Shown piece by piece: positions 47,827-56,582 of a stretch of DNA of 64,000 bases; position 1 is the stretch's first letter, and every line of letters starts with the position of its first letter. A model generated the notes under the pieces. It was given only the letters and a program-made list of their open reading frames with translations, had not been told where the DNA came from and did not search any database. The DNA is from Parendozoicomonas callyspongiae (GTDB lineage: Bacteria > Pseudomonadota > Gammaproteobacteria > Pseudomonadales > Endozoicomonadaceae). Location of the stretch: the NCBI RefSeq assembly GCF_023502345.1, contig NZ_JAMFLX010000001.1, positions 186,001 through 250,000 of the forward strand, written 5' to 3'. The position numbers and the translations under genes are program-made.

Positions 47827-50004
47827 TTATGTTTTTCTTCTTTGGGTTCTTTCCATAGTTAAAGAACGATAAGCATCGTCCTTCTGTTGTTGTGTCATTT
47901 TAGGGGGTCTTGGTCGCAGCACTCTGGTATTTTCCTCTTCATCCTCCATACTCTCTGGCTCTGAAGGTGTTCCTGAAAGGTAAGAAATCTCTTCCTCAGA
48001 AGCCTCCATATCTTCTTCAGCCCTCTCTTCGCGGAAGCGTAATAATTCACTGATAGGATCTTCCTCACCACCCTGATGACGGTCAGATTCAACTGGCGGT
48101 TCATGAGAACTGGTTGGAGGCTCTTGTGGAACAGGGCTGACTGGAGCCGGTAGAGGTCTCTGGGGGTGATTCACGACAGGAGCTCTATTCCACCAATGTT
48201 TAGCGCCTCTGAATGGAAGGGCAACTCCTTTCAGGGCGGCGCAAAATAGCGGCCCTGCTGACATCTGCTGCAAGCCTAGAGCCGTCCACCCCCGTCCTAT
48301 AGCTTCAGTAACTGTTGTTAACTCAAGGATATGTAAACTTGCCCCATACCCCAAAGCAAACGTTGCTCCCGCTGTAGTCAGCAGAGTTGCTACCGTTTCA
48401 CCAATTTTTCCCTTTTGAATAGACTGCATGCTGCCCAGGGTTCCTGCTGCTAAACCAGTTGCAATGTAGAGAAAGCCCCTTGCCTGAACGGGAAGCATCA
48501 TCCTGACACCTTCCAGAACAATCATGGTGCAAAGGGTTCCATCAATATTCTTAAAGGTTTCTTTAATAATGTCCGGAGATTCCAGATTAATCATTATTCC
48601 GACAGATTTGCCGACAGCATCACCCAACATCATTCCGACAACTGGAGCGCCAACACAAAATCCAGCAACTCCCCCGACAGCCGCCCCTATTACTCTGCTT
48701 AACTGCGTGTGATTATTACCATCCCCATAAACCCCATCATGGATTCCAGCAGTAGCACTGGCAAGACCAGCATATGAGACTGCCGCCATTGGCTCCCCTG
48801 CAATCTGGCCTGCTCCAGTCGTCAGCCCCCCCCTGATCACGGCACCGGTTACGACCATGGCTGCAGTATCAAGCTTACCGCCTGTCTGAGCAGGTATAGA
48901 GGTGTTGCAGAATTCTATCCGCCGGTTTCCCATGCACGCATCGGCAAGCGCTATATTCGGGTTATCATAAATCCCATTTTTGCTCTTCCCTCCCGGAGAA
49001 CAAACATCCATTTTGGCATCAGGCTTGTAGGGAGCAAAAACATACCAGTGCCTGATATCTCCCCCCGTTAGAAATGGCGCGACATATCCCTGAGAAGACT
49101 GATGCTCGACAATCATTCCATGGGTGTACTTTTGCGGCCTTTGGGTGAGTTCCTTGTAATAAAGAAATGCTGCATCCTCAAGGCTCGCATCATCCTGGCT
49201 GTCAAAATAGTAATAGAACCCCGAGGGGGTTAAACCGGGATTTTCTTTATGATTGGCAGCAAGTCGTAGTTTTGCTGCATTCATATAATCGCCTGCTTCT
49301 GCAGCTTTCTGTTCAGCCCCTCTAATCTCAGCAGCCGAAAAATTGCACCTAACCAAAGCATCAATAACATCAGCATCCTGCAAGTGCGTAACAGCCAGTA
49401 TAAGCAGACTCTGATGCTCAAAATCACTGGTTCTCTCGACAAAACAATCAAACTGACTTCCTGTAAACGCCATGGATGTTGTGGAGTAATAGGCTTGCAT
49501 TAGTGGTTGCAAATGCGCTTCAAGCTTTGCACAAAGGGCCTTCTTATCCTCTATGGATTTCAGCACCGTCTCATCACCACCAAGAGCCCTGACAAGTTTT
49601 GGCCGGTTTTTGTGTTCCGCTGCCACCTTGCAGGCTTTCGCTGCACGGGATTTAGTTATGTGCTTTCGGTATTTGAGCAGGTTCCTGATTTTCCTCTCAC
49701 TCCAATGCCTGTTCTTTAAGGTTTTCAGAAGAAGCTCATTAGCTGCCTCCGGGCTAATTTTTTTGCAGGACCACTCCAGTATTTGGCCCGTAGTGCTGTG
49801 GTAGGCGTTCGCAAACCCATCAGCCCATAACCTCTCAGAGTCATATCCTGATTTTCTGGGAAATATCGAGCAGGCTTTATTGGTTGCAGCTCGTATTACT
49901 CTATGGAGAGGATTCTGGGAATGCTGGACCAAGGGTCTGCTGAACCCCATCAGAGACCAGTCTCCCAGACGTTTAGGTTGATGTTGTTGGATTTGCGAAG
50001 ACAT
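47827..50004 (-). CDS. Large orphan, effector-like protein with a G8 tract
   Basis: 725 residues and no signal peptide. Residues 1-380 are polar and helical, with Cys-rich stretches. Residues ~380-590 are glycine/alanine-rich with several possible membrane-inserting segments (VVTGAVIRGGLTTGAGQIAGE, VIGAAVGGVAGFCVGAPVVGMMLG). The tail (~610-725) is Pro/Glu-rich and disordered (SPVPQEPPTSSHEPP, EEDMEASEEEISYLS). No family recognised; hydrophobic-glycine segments plus a disordered tail resemble secreted translocator/effector proteins, by analogy only. The R-G-G of VIRGGL, near residue 390, is encoded across eight G's (48826-48833). It is inserted between the LysM gene and divergent def. Confidence 0.65.
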   Translation of the reverse strand: MSSQIQQHQPKRLGDWSLMGFSRPLVQHSQNPLHRVIRAATNKACSIFPRKSGYDSERLWADGFANAYHSTTGQILEWSCKKISPEAANELLLKTLKNRHWSERKIRNLLKYRKHITKSRAAKACKVAAEHKNRPKLVRALGGDETVLKSIEDKKALCAKLEAHLQPLMQAYYSTTSMAFTGSQFDCFVERTSDFEHQSLLILAVTHLQDADVIDALVRCNFSAAEIRGAEQKAAEAGDYMNAAKLRLAANHKENPGLTPSGFYYYFDSQDDASLEDAAFLYYKELTQRPQKYTHGMIVEHQSSQGYVAPFLTGGDIRHWYVFAPYKPDAKMDVCSPGGKSKNGIYDNPNIALADACMGNRRIEFCNTSIPAQTGGKLDTAAMVVTGAVIRGGLTTGAGQIAGEPMAAVSYAGLASATAGIHDGVYGDGNNHTQLSRVIGAAVGGVAGFCVGAPVVGMMLGDAVGKSVGIMINLESPDIIKETFKNIDGTLCTMIVLEGVRMMLPVQARGFLYIATGLAAGTLGSMQSIQKGKIGETVATLLTTAGATFALGYGASLHILELTTVTEAIGRGWTALGLQQMSAGPLFCAALKGVALPFRGAKHWWNRAPVVNHPQRPLPAPVSPVPQEPPTSSHEPPVESDRHQGGEEDPISELLRFREERAEEDMEASEEEISYLSGTPSEPESMEDEEENTRVLRPRPPKMTQQQKDDAYRSLTMERTQRRKT

Positions 50005-50163
50005 AAGTAAGAGCTCATATTCTTAACAGCGCTCGCAAAATACCGACAAGGATATGCCGTAACACTAACAACTGAGTTACCTCCGATAACAAACTCTACA
50101 TATCTACATTGACAGTCACTCTAACCAACCAAAGATAGAATTACGGATGCCTGCCCAATACTC

Positions 50164-50193
50164 TTGCCGTACAATAAAATGATTTGGTTATAT
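50164..50193 (+). promoter_or_regulatory. Possible sigma-70 promoter for def
   Basis: TTGCCG at 50164-50169 and TTATAT at 50188-50193, spacing 18, 22 bp before the def start. The fit to consensus is moderate and no other good candidate lies in the 210-bp gap. Confidence 0.4.
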
Positions 50194-50214
50194 AAAGCAG
50201 AGCTGAAATAAGAC

Positions 50215-50727
50215 ATGGCAAAACTCGAAATTCTGGAATTTCCTGATCCCCGTCTGCGTGAGCCGGGCAAGAAAGTAGAAAAAGTTGATGATGAGCTGCG
50301 CGCAATTATCGATGATATGTTTGAAACCATGTATGCCGCTGATGGATGTGGCCTGGCAGCGACCCAGGTAAATATTCAGAAAAAGCTGTTCATCATGGAT
50401 CTGTCTTCAGAAAAGGAAGAGCCTCTGGTCTTTATCAACCCAGAGATCACCGCACTGACAGAAGAGCCTTCAGAGTTTGGTGAAGGCTGCCTGTCTGTTC
50501 CCGGTTTTTATGAAAACCTGGACCGCCCGAACCGCATCAAGGTAAAAGCCCTCGACCGTAATGGTGAAGTGTTTGAGCGTGAGTTTGAAGGTCTGGCCGC
50601 AGTCTGTGTCCAGCACGAAAATGACCACCTCGACGGCAAGCTGTTCGTGGATTACCTCTCCAAGTTCAAGCGTGACCGTATCCGCAAGAAGCTGGAAAAA
50701 ACACAACGGCTGTCTACAGGCCGCTAG
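50215..50727 (+). CDS. def: Peptide deformylase
   Basis: 170 residues. Removes the formyl group from nascent N-terminal methionine. All three motifs present: GCGLAATQV (49-57), EGCLS and QHENDHLDG (metal His-Glu-x-x-His). First gene of the def-fmt-rsmB-trkA run, but separated from fmt by a strong terminator. Confidence 0.97.
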   Translation: MAKLEILEFPDPRLREPGKKVEKVDDELRAIIDDMFETMYAADGCGLAATQVNIQKKLFIMDLSSEKEEPLVFINPEITALTEEPSEFGEGCLSVPGFYENLDRPNRIKVKALDRNGEVFEREFEGLAAVCVQHENDHLDGKLFVDYLSKFKRDRIRKKLEKTQRLSTGR

Positions 50728-50737
50728 CCCCAAATAT

Positions 50738-50782
50738 AACCGGTATCGGCTCCTGCTCTGCGGGCAGATACCGGTTTTTTTT
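50738..50782 (+). terminator. Rho-independent terminator after def
   Basis: Perfect 10-bp stem AACCGGTATC / GATACCGGTT with a 19-base loop followed by a run of T's. It starts 11 bp after the def stop and would separate def from fmt, or attenuate it. Confidence 0.85.
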
Positions 50783-50858
50783 CCATATCCCGCAGCTTTC
50801 CCTTTTTTGCCTCTACAGGCGATAATTATCCTCTTAAGTCTTTTTCAGCCGGAACATC

Positions 50859-51830
50859 ATGAGCAAAGCCCTGCGTATCGTCTTTGCCGGCACACCCGAG
50901 TTTGCCGCTATTCATTTACAGTCTGTGCTCGAAAGCGAGCATGAGGTTGTCGCCGCTTACACCCAGCCAGACCGTCCGGCTGGCCGTGGGCGCAAGCTGA
51001 CCCCCAGCCCAGTTAAGGAGCTGGCCCTTCAGCATGACCTTCCTGTCTACCAACCTAAAAGCCTGCGTAATGAGGAGGCCCAGCAAGAGCTGGCAGCTCT
51101 GAAGCCTGATCTGATGATTGTTGTGGCCTATGGTCTGTTGCTGCCACTGGAAGTTCTTGATACTCCGGTTCATGGCTGCATCAATGTCCACGGCTCAATC
51201 CTTCCCCGTTGGCGTGGGGCGGCACCTATACAGCGTGCTGTGGCTGCTGGGGATAAAGAATCCGGTGTCACCATCATGCAGATGGACAAAGGTCTCGATA
51301 CCGGCGATATGCTGCTCAAGGTGACCTGCCCAATCAATAACACCGATACCAGTCAAAACCTCTATGACCGTTTGGCAGAACTGGGTGGCCCGGCTCTTCA
51401 AAAGACACTGAACATGATCGCTGAAGGCTCTCTACAGCCAGAAAAGCAGGATGATAGCCTCGCAACTTATGCCCACAAGATGACCAAGGAAGAAGGCCAA
51501 GTCGACTGGAACAAGTCGTCCTGGGAGCTGGATTGCCAGATCCGGGGCTTTAACCCCTGGCCGGTTGCCTGGATGTTGCAGGATGCCAGCCAGCCTGAGA
51601 AGCGCACCCGTATCTGGGAAGCACAGTCTCTCGAAGAGCCTCTGGATGAACAAGCGACAGAGGCTCCTGGAACAATTCTTCAAGCCAGCCGTGACGGCAT
51701 TGATATTGCCTGCGGCAAGGGTGTTCTACGCCTGAAAAAACTGCAGCTCGCAGGAAGCAAAGCAATGAATGTTCTGGACCTGCTGAACAGCCGCAGCGAG
51801 ATGTTCAAACCCGGCGTGGTACTCAGCTAA
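50859..51830 (+). CDS. fmt: Methionyl-tRNA formyltransferase
   Basis: 323 residues. Formylates initiator Met-tRNA. The formyl-donor and catalytic region [18 protein letters not shown] and the N-terminal [14 protein letters not shown] are conserved; the C-terminal OB-like domain is complete. Its TAA overlaps the rsmB ATG by one base (TAATG). Confidence 0.97.
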   Translation: MSKALRIVFAGTPEFAAIHLQSVLESEHEVVAAYTQPDRPAGRGRKLTPSPVKELALQHDLPVYQPKSLRNEEAQQELAALKPDLMIVVAYGLLLPLEVLDTPVHGCINVHGSILPRWRGAAPIQRAVAAGDKESGVTIMQMDKGLDTGDMLLKVTCPINNTDTSQNLYDRLAELGGPALQKTLNMIAEGSLQPEKQDDSLATYAHKMTKEEGQVDWNKSSWELDCQIRGFNPWPVAWMLQDASQPEKRTRIWEAQSLEEPLDEQATEAPGTILQASRDGIDIACGKGVLRLKKLQLAGSKAMNVLDLLNSRSEMFKPGVVLS

Positions 51831-53137
51831 TGGCAGCACGAAAGCCTTCTGTCAGGCTCAACGCAGCACAGGCCCTGGCAAGGGTTATCAAGGGCGAGTC
51901 TCTGGGAACAGCCCTTCCAGCGGTGGAAGAGACGTTTGAGGGTCGTGATCTGGCCCTGCTGCGCCAGCTTTGTTACACGACTTTGAGACACTGGTTTTCT
52001 CTTAATGCCAGACTTGACGCGTTACTGAGCAAACCATTGAAAACCAAAGATTCAGAAGTTAAAGCGTTGATGCTTCTGGGTTTATGCCAGCTCAGCCATA
52101 TGCGAATCCCTGAACATGCATCAATCAGCGAAACCGTAACTGCAGCAGGGAACCTTAAGAGGAAGCCTTGGGCTCGCGGGCTGGTTAACGCCGTTCTTCG
52201 TAACTCACAACGCGAAGCTGACACCCTGCAAAGTTTGTCTTTGGATAATGCAGAAAAATGCGAGTTACCTGCCTGGCTCTACGGAAAAATTGCCAAAGCC
52301 TGGTCAGACCAGCTTGATGAAGTTATCGCGGGGACTAACAGTCAGGCCCCTATGACATTGCGAGTGAATGCCAGAAAAACGTCCCGGGAAGACTACCTGC
52401 AAGTTTTGAAGGAAGCCGATATTTCTGCTGAAACCTGTCAGTATTCCAGACATGGTATTCAGCTCGAACAGGCTACTAACGTAAGTTGCCTGCCTGGTTT
52501 TTCTGACGGCATGGTCAGTGTTCAGGATGAAGCCGCACAGCTTTCTGCAGATATGCTGGAATGCCAGCCTGGTAACAGGGTGCTTGATGCCTGTGCAGCC
52601 CCTGGCGGCAAAACCTGTCATCTTCTGGAAAGCACTGCAGACCTCGACATGACAGCGCTGGACCTGGAAGCGGCGCGCCTTGAACGTGTTGCAGAAAACC
52701 TGGAACGCCTTCAGCTTCAGGCCAAGCTGGTTCGGGGAGATGCCAGCAAACCAAAATACTGGTGGGATGATAAACCGTTCGACCGTATTCTTCTGGATGC
52801 TCCCTGTTCAGCGACAGGTGTTATACGTCGCCATCCGGATATTAAGCTGCTGCGTCGCCCGGAAGATATAGTTCAGCTAGCTGAACTGCAGGGCAGAATC
52901 CTTGATACCATGTGGTCGCTATTGAAACCTGGAGGCACCATGGTTTATGCCACCTGCTCGATTCTTCCGGAAGAAAACAGTAAACAGATTAAGAGCTTTC
53001 TTGCCCGCACGGAAAATGCAGTGCAGGATACGCCCATAATGGGCTGTGGTCTGGATACCGGTTTTGGTATGCAACTGCTTCCAACAAAAGGCATGCATGA
53101 TGGATTTTTCTACTGCCGTCTGCGTAAGCAGCCCTAA
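51830..53137 (+). CDS. rsmB: 16S rRNA m5C967 methyltransferase
   Basis: 435 residues. N-terminal NusB-like RNA-binding domain (1-140), then the SAM-dependent methylase: DACAAPGGKTCHLLE, LLDAPCSATGVIRRHPDIK and the catalytic-cysteine motif YATCSILPEEN. Coupled to fmt. Confidence 0.96.
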   Translation: MAARKPSVRLNAAQALARVIKGESLGTALPAVEETFEGRDLALLRQLCYTTLRHWFSLNARLDALLSKPLKTKDSEVKALMLLGLCQLSHMRIPEHASISETVTAAGNLKRKPWARGLVNAVLRNSQREADTLQSLSLDNAEKCELPAWLYGKIAKAWSDQLDEVIAGTNSQAPMTLRVNARKTSREDYLQVLKEADISAETCQYSRHGIQLEQATNVSCLPGFSDGMVSVQDEAAQLSADMLECQPGNRVLDACAAPGGKTCHLLESTADLDMTALDLEAARLERVAENLERLQLQAKLVRGDASKPKYWWDDKPFDRILLDAPCSATGVIRRHPDIKLLRRPEDIVQLAELQGRILDTMWSLLKPGGTMVYATCSILPEENSKQIKSFLARTENAVQDTPIMGCGLDTGFGMQLLPTKGMHDGFFYCRLRKQP

Positions 53138-53177
53138 GCTGCCCGCAGTACCTGCAATAGAAAAACTTGCAAAGGGT

Positions 53178-53204
53178 GTGCGGAGAATAAGTTCTCCGCA
53201 CTTT
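53178..53204 (+). terminator. Intercistronic hairpin between rsmB and trkA
   Basis: Perfect 10-bp stem GTGCGGAGAA / TTCTCCGCAC with loop TAAG and a short T-run. It probably reduces read-through into trkA. Confidence 0.6.
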
Positions 53205-53229
53205 CCTGATTAACAAGAACTGAGCTTTC

Positions 53230-54603
53230 ATGAAAATTATCATTCTGGGTGCCGGCCAGGTTGGTGGCACTCTGGCCGAGAACCTGGCCAGCGAAGAAAA
53301 TGATATTACCGTTGTCGATATCAACACTGAGCGCCTGCGGGAACTGCAGGACCGGCTGGATATCAGAACTGTACACGGTATGGCCTCTTTTCCGTCTGTA
53401 TTGAAGCAGGCCGGTGCTGACGATGCCGATATGCTGGTTGCCGTCACCAACAGTGATGAAGTGAATATGGTGGCGTGTCAGATCGCTTTCACCATGTTCC
53501 ACACACCAACCAAGATTGCCCGTATCCGCCAGACTGCGTACCTGACCCGAACCGGTCTGTTCAGCGAAGAGGCGTTCCCTGTTGATGTTTTGATCAGCCC
53601 GGAGCAAGTGGTTACAAACCATATAAAGCGCCTGATAGAGCATCCGGGGGCATTGCAGGTTCTCGACTTTGCCAATGGCCGCCTGCAGATGGTGGCAGTT
53701 AAGGCTTACTATGGCGGACCATTGGTTAACCAGGAACTGCGCACCATCCGTGACCATATGCCTAATGTGGATACACGCTGTGCAGCAATCTTCCGCCGGG
53801 GTAAGGCCATTGTTCCAACAGGAAAAACGGTTCTGGAAGCGGATGATGAAGTCTTCTTTATCGCCGACCGTCGTCATATCCGCGATGTAATGAGTGAGCT
53901 TCGTCGACTGGATGAAGACTACAAACGCATTATTATCGCCGGTGGCGGTAATATTGGTCTGCGTCTGGCTCAGGCTATTGAAGACCGTTATAACGTTAAA
54001 ATCATCGAACGTGATTTGAGCCGCTGCCACCAGCTCTCTCAGGACCTGAATCGCACTATAGTCTTTAACGGTAACGCTTCTGACAAAGATCTGCTGCAAT
54101 CGGAAAGCATTGAAGGCACAGATATCTTTATCGCGCTGACCAACGATGACGAAGCCAATGTAATGTCTTCCATGCTGGCCAAGCGTCTCGGTGCCCGTAA
54201 GGTAATGGCTCTGATCAACAACCCTGCCTATGTTGACCTGGTTCAGGGTGGTGAGATTGATATCGCGATTTCACCCCAGCTGGTTACCATTGGCAGCCTG
54301 CTGCGTCATGTTCGCCGAGGTGATGTTGTAAACGTTCACTCTCTGCGCCGCGGGGCTGCAGAAGCCTTTGAGGCTATTGCCCATGGTGACAAGAACAGCT
54401 CACGTGTTGTTGGCCGAACCATTGATGAAGTCGAGCTTCCCGCTGGAACGACCATTGGTGCCATTGTTCGTGATGATGAGGTGCTGATCGCGCACGATCA
54501 CATCATGATCGAAGCAGGTGATCACGTTATCTTGTTCCTGACAGACAAGAAGCGTATAACCGAGGTAGAGAAGCTGTTCCAGGTTGGCATAGCTTTCTTC
54601 TAA
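53230..54603 (+). CDS. trkA: Trk K+ uptake regulator TrkA
   Basis: 457 residues. Peripheral NAD(H)-binding gating subunit of the Trk potassium system. Two RCK units in tandem: nucleotide-binding loops [13 protein letters not shown] (near the N-terminus) and [11 protein letters not shown] (about 237), each followed by a TrkA-C domain. trkH follows, but 425 bp away because of an inserted palindromic element. Confidence 0.96.
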   Translation: MKIIILGAGQVGGTLAENLASEENDITVVDINTERLRELQDRLDIRTVHGMASFPSVLKQAGADDADMLVAVTNSDEVNMVACQIAFTMFHTPTKIARIRQTAYLTRTGLFSEEAFPVDVLISPEQVVTNHIKRLIEHPGALQVLDFANGRLQMVAVKAYYGGPLVNQELRTIRDHMPNVDTRCAAIFRRGKAIVPTGKTVLEADDEVFFIADRRHIRDVMSELRRLDEDYKRIIIAGGGNIGLRLAQAIEDRYNVKIIERDLSRCHQLSQDLNRTIVFNGNASDKDLLQSESIEGTDIFIALTNDDEANVMSSMLAKRLGARKVMALINNPAYVDLVQGGEIDIAISPQLVTIGSLLRHVRRGDVVNVHSLRRGAAEAFEAIAHGDKNSSRVVGRTIDEVELPAGTTIGAIVRDDEVLIAHDHIMIEAGDHVILFLTDKKRITEVEKLFQVGIAFF

Positions 54604-54633
54604 ACAGAAAACTTCAAAACAGAAATACAACGA

Positions 54634-54655
54634 GGAGCCTGCAAGATCAGGCTCC
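54634..54655 (+). terminator. Hairpin after trkA
   Basis: Stem GGAGCCTG / CAGGCTCC with a 6-base loop, 30 bp past the trkA stop and just outside the MITE-like element. No T-run follows, so termination is uncertain. Confidence 0.45.
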
Positions 54656-54671
54656 CGATATAGCAACAGCC

Positions 54672-54958
54672 TAGGGGGCGTTCTCAATTAAATATCGACT
54701 CAGTGACTCTAAAAGCAGCCAGATGTTAGAAGGGCTTGTGAAAATCGTAGTTATTCTACATTGAGCAAGCCCGACGCAGCAGACGTTTGTGCCCTCTGGG
54801 TATGGCCGCTTTTAGAGTCACCCGCAGGGCGCTTTCGAGAGTTCCTGTAAGCTTCGTTGTAGCGCCTTGAAAGGCAACGAGCATTCCTGCGGCACTACGC
54901 CTCGTTACAGAAACTCTCGAAAGCGCTGAGCTCGATGTTTAATTGAGAACGCCCCCTA
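54672..54958. mobile_element. MITE-like palindromic element between trkA and trkH
   Basis: A 283-bp non-coding element (54674-54956) bounded by terminal inverted repeats GGGGGCGTTCTCAATTAAA; counted from the flanking A the arms are 26 bp (54673-54698 and 54932-54957) with one mismatch. TA on both sides (54672-54673 and 54957-54958) could be a target duplication, typical of IS630/Tc1-type elements. Two further inverted pairs are nested inside: 54704-54720 with 54804-54820 (17 bp, one mismatch) and 54829-54850 with 54905-54926 (22 bp, one mismatch), so the transcript would fold into a clover of hairpins. No transposase frame. It occupies most of the 425-bp trkA-trkH gap; nothing else is seen there. 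Confidence 0.8.
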
Positions 54959-55029
54959 AAGCTGAAAACAATAATGAAATGATTTGAGTAACGGGGCTTT
55001 CATCCGTTACCGGGGGAGTGAAGCCGATA

Positions 55030-56478
55030 ATGCATCCATCGGTGATCTTGCGTATTTTGGGGGCGCTGCTTGTTCTGTTTAGTCTGGCCAGTCTGCCTCC
55101 GGTATTCGTTGCCTGGCTTTACCATGAGCCAGAGATAGCTCTTTTTTCCTATACGTTTGTTGTGACTCTCTTTACAGGGCTTGGTGCCTGGCTCCCTTTT
55201 GCTCATACCGAACACGAACTCAGGCCCCGTGATGGCTTTTTGATTACTGTTCTTTTCTGGCTGGTGCTGAGTCTGTTTGGCTCCATTCCTCTATTGCTTA
55301 TGGAAACACCAAATCTTGATTTTACTGATGCTTTCTTTGAATCCATGTCAGGCCTGACTACAACCGGTGCCACTGTTATTACCGGGCTGGAAGAGTTGCC
55401 GAAATCCATTCTTTTCTATCGCCAACAGCTGCAATGGCTTGGAGGCATGGGCATTATTGTTCTGGCCGTGGCAATTCTTCCTATGCTTGGTATTGGTGGC
55501 ATGCAGCTTTACCGGACGGAAGCTCCGGGACCAATCAAAGACAGAAAACTCACTCCGCGAATTGCAGAAACAGCCAAAACGCTCTGGTATCTCTATCTTG
55601 GAATAACCACCATCTGTGCCGGTTGTTACTGGCTGGCTGGTATGAATTTGTTTGATGCCATCTGTCATAGCTTTTCCACTGTCGCGATAGGTGGATTCTC
55701 GACTTACGATGCAAGCATAGGCTGGTTTAACAGCCCGCTGATTGAAGGGATAGCTATTTTCTTTATGGTGATATCAGGGATGAACTTCGCCCTGCATTAC
55801 TTTGCCATTCAGAGCCGTGATCCTTTTTATTATTTTAGGGATCCTGAAGTACAGGGGTATCTGGCCATCCTTGCAGGAGTAGGTTTTATATCGGTTGTTG
55901 CCCTCGATATGACCGGAACCTATACCGACTGGGAAGCACTTCGGTATGGCGTTTTCGAAGTTGTTTCCATTGCCACAACAACGGGGTACTCAATCTCGGA
56001 CTTTTCTCTATGGCCAATCTTTCTCCCCATGCTTCTGTTTCTTACCAGTTTCTCTGGTGCCTGCGCCGGATCGACCGGAGGGGGAATGAAGGTTATTCGT
56101 ATCCTGCTTATCTTCAAGCAGGCATCCCGGGAGTTAAAGCGCCTGATACATCCCAATGCAATCTTTACCGTCAAACTTGGACGCCGAGCAGTGCCGGATA
56201 GGGTAGGGGAGGCTGTCTGGGGCTTTGTTTCCGCTTATATTTTCCTGTTTATCATTATGGAGCTGGCGCTCCTGGCGACAGGGCTGGATCTGACCACAGC
56301 CTTTTCTACCGTTGCTTCCTGCCTGAACAATCTTGGCCCCGCTTTGGGTGAAGCCTCAGCTAACTACCAAAGCCTGCCAGCTACAGCAAAATGGGTTTTA
56401 TCATTTGCCATGCTGCTTGGTCGCTTGGAAATTTTCACTTTGGTTGTGCTGTTCTCTCCCATGTTCTGGCGCCACTGA
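55030..56478 (+). CDS. trkH: Trk K+ transporter membrane subunit TrkH
   Basis: About 482 residues from the ATG at 55030 (MHPSVILRILGALL), which matches the family N-terminus and has GGGGGAG 12 bases upstream; a GTG at 55018 in the same frame abuts that sequence. Polytopic potassium channel-like protein with four selectivity-filter loops, for example MSGLTTTGATVI, TVAIGGFSTYD, IATTTGYSISDF and CLNNLGPALGEA. Works with TrkA. A short hairpin (56492-56507) follows the stop. Confidence 0.95.
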   Translation: MHPSVILRILGALLVLFSLASLPPVFVAWLYHEPEIALFSYTFVVTLFTGLGAWLPFAHTEHELRPRDGFLITVLFWLVLSLFGSIPLLLMETPNLDFTDAFFESMSGLTTTGATVITGLEELPKSILFYRQQLQWLGGMGIIVLAVAILPMLGIGGMQLYRTEAPGPIKDRKLTPRIAETAKTLWYLYLGITTICAGCYWLAGMNLFDAICHSFSTVAIGGFSTYDASIGWFNSPLIEGIAIFFMVISGMNFALHYFAIQSRDPFYYFRDPEVQGYLAILAGVGFISVVALDMTGTYTDWEALRYGVFEVVSIATTTGYSISDFSLWPIFLPMLLFLTSFSGACAGSTGGGMKVIRILLIFKQASRELKRLIHPNAIFTVKLGRRAVPDRVGEAVWGFVSAYIFLFIIMELALLATGLDLTTAFSTVASCLNNLGPALGEASANYQSLPATAKWVLSFAMLLGRLEIFTLVVLFSPMFWRH

Positions 56479-56582
56479 AAAACACTGCCAGACTGGATTT
56501 ATCCAGTGACTTCTACTAAGACTTTCATCCCTTCCGTCAGAGCCTTATGCAATACGGCTCATTAAGAATAACTAGGGATGAA

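Noticed and set aside
54672-54958. CRISPR or REP-type array between trkA and trkH
   Set aside because: There are no regularly spaced direct repeats; the structure is nested inverted repeats with TA-flanked ends, as in a MITE.
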